64,000 bases of DNA from Hymenobacter sp. J193 (GTDB lineage: Bacteria; Bacteroidota; Bacteroidia; Cytophagales; Hymenobacteraceae): contig NZ_JAJONE010000001.1 of NCBI RefSeq assembly GCF_024700075.1, positions 4,797,001 to 4,861,000 on the forward strand. Reading direction: 5' to 3'. This document shows positions 63,674 to 64,000 of the stretch, piece after piece; positions within the stretch are counted from its first letter, which is position 1; every line of letters starts with the position of its first letter. The notes beneath the pieces are model-generated. The model was not told the origin of the DNA. It searched no databases and was given only the letters and a program-made list of their open reading frames with translations. The position numbers and the translations under genes were made by a program.

Positions 63674-63730
63674 CTGCCAATTCTATCCGGCTTGTTATTT
63701 CATTGCTTCACTCCAGCCTTTCCTGACTGC

Positions 63731-64000
63731 ATGCTACCCGATACCCTCCGCCTGCTTTTCCGTCGCGACCTGAACCGGGTACTACAGGAACTCACCCAGT
63801 ACCGGGACGAAGAAACCATCTGGCACGTCGAAAAGGGTATTGCCAACTCGGCCGGAAACCTCAGCCTGCACCTCGTCGGCAACCTACGAACCTATATCGG
63901 GGCCGAATTGGGCGGCGTGGCGTACACCCGGCACCGGGGCTGGAATTCTCCCTTAAGAACGTACCTCGTCAGGAGCTGCTGGAGAAGGTGGCCGAAACGC
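63731..64000 (+). CDS. DinB/DUF1572-family protein, partial, apparent frameshift
   Basis: ATG 63731 gives 'MLPDTLRLLFRRDLNRVLQE' and 'KGIANSAGNLSLHLVGNLRT', the start and His-containing helix of DinB-like four-helix bundles. At the G4 run 63936-63939 the frame breaks; one more G would give 'GLEFSLKNVPRQELLEKVAE', a normal DinB continuation up to the window edge. The right edge cuts the gene. DinB proteins bind metal through three His and often act as thiol-dependent transferases; the function here is unknown. Confidence 0.75.
   Translation, partial: MLPDTLRLLFRRDLNRVLQELTQYRDEETIWHVEKGIANSAGNLSLHLVGNLRTYIGAELGGVAYTRHRGWNSPLRTYLVRSCWRRWPKR

Overview
The window looks like chromosome from a GC-rich member of the Bacteroidota, most likely Hymenobacter or a close relative (Hymenobacteraceae, Cytophagales). 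This is inferred from high GC with GC-rich third codon positions, almost no Shine-Dalgarno sequences, promoters of the Bacteroidota type (TTG or TTTG, about 19 nt, then TAnnTTTG), Bacteroidota-typical families (DUF4199, DUF3667, OmpA/PD40/TPR protein, multi-PAS kinases, fused IcmF mutase) and many short dispersed palindromes. I see no rRNA, tRNA or CRISPR array.

Layout. 1-8 kb: signalling, with a multi-PAS histidine kinase cut by the left edge, an overlapping two-gene ATPase/TOPRIM-like cassette (2.6-4.3 kb) whose ATPase has a very AT-rich core, and a BLUF blue-light receptor just upstream of a second PAS kinase. 8-13.6 kb: topoisomerase subunit ParE, an AI-2E/PerM permease, a four-helix-bundle protein and a DnaQ/GIY-YIG nuclease fusion. 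13.6-17.4 kb: two divergent paralogous lipoproteins with kinase-like motifs, each next to one copy of a 122-bp dispersed element. 17.4-29.6 kb: topoisomerase IB, two M48 proteases, App1 phosphatase, MtgA, a Lon-N-domain protein, a metallophosphoesterase, a lipid kinase, an L,D-transpeptidase and small envelope proteins, with several hairpin repeats. 29.9-34.5 kb: an ABC-F ATPase, an outer-membrane protein, 3-hydroxyacyl-CoA dehydrogenase and MsrA. 34.6-36.6 kb: an IS1182-family element splitting a membrane-protein gene. 36.7-43.7 kb: dapD, a glycosyltransferase, fabH, a DtxR-type regulator, mnmE and citrate synthase. 43.7-51.3 kb: small exported helical proteins, an OmpA-type protein, queE, folD with a foreign-looking N-terminal extension, and lepA. 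51.4-58.5 kb: hypothetical proteins, a GlcG/HbpS protein, a 12-copy 21-bp array and fused mutase IcmF. 58.5-64 kb: a RAYT transposase between two inverted copies of a palindromic unit, then genes with several apparent frameshifts up to the right edge.

Most genes are monocistronic or in two-gene units, and convergent pairs are separated by strong bidirectional hairpins. Likely functional links are BLUF plus PAS kinase, the ATPase/TOPRIM pair, and queE/ompA. Six clear one-base reading-frame breaks (near 12168, 31572, 60438, 61522, 62124 and 63938), mostly at short G or C runs, suggest homopolymer sequencing errors more than gene decay. A seventh is possible at a T run near 28115.

The strongest candidates for new biology are the phased 21-bp arrays (53.6 kb, and a smaller one at 4.5 kb), the mosaic ATPase/TOPRIM cassette, the inverted REP-like units around the RAYT gene, the paired 122-bp element, and the in-frame extension on FolD.
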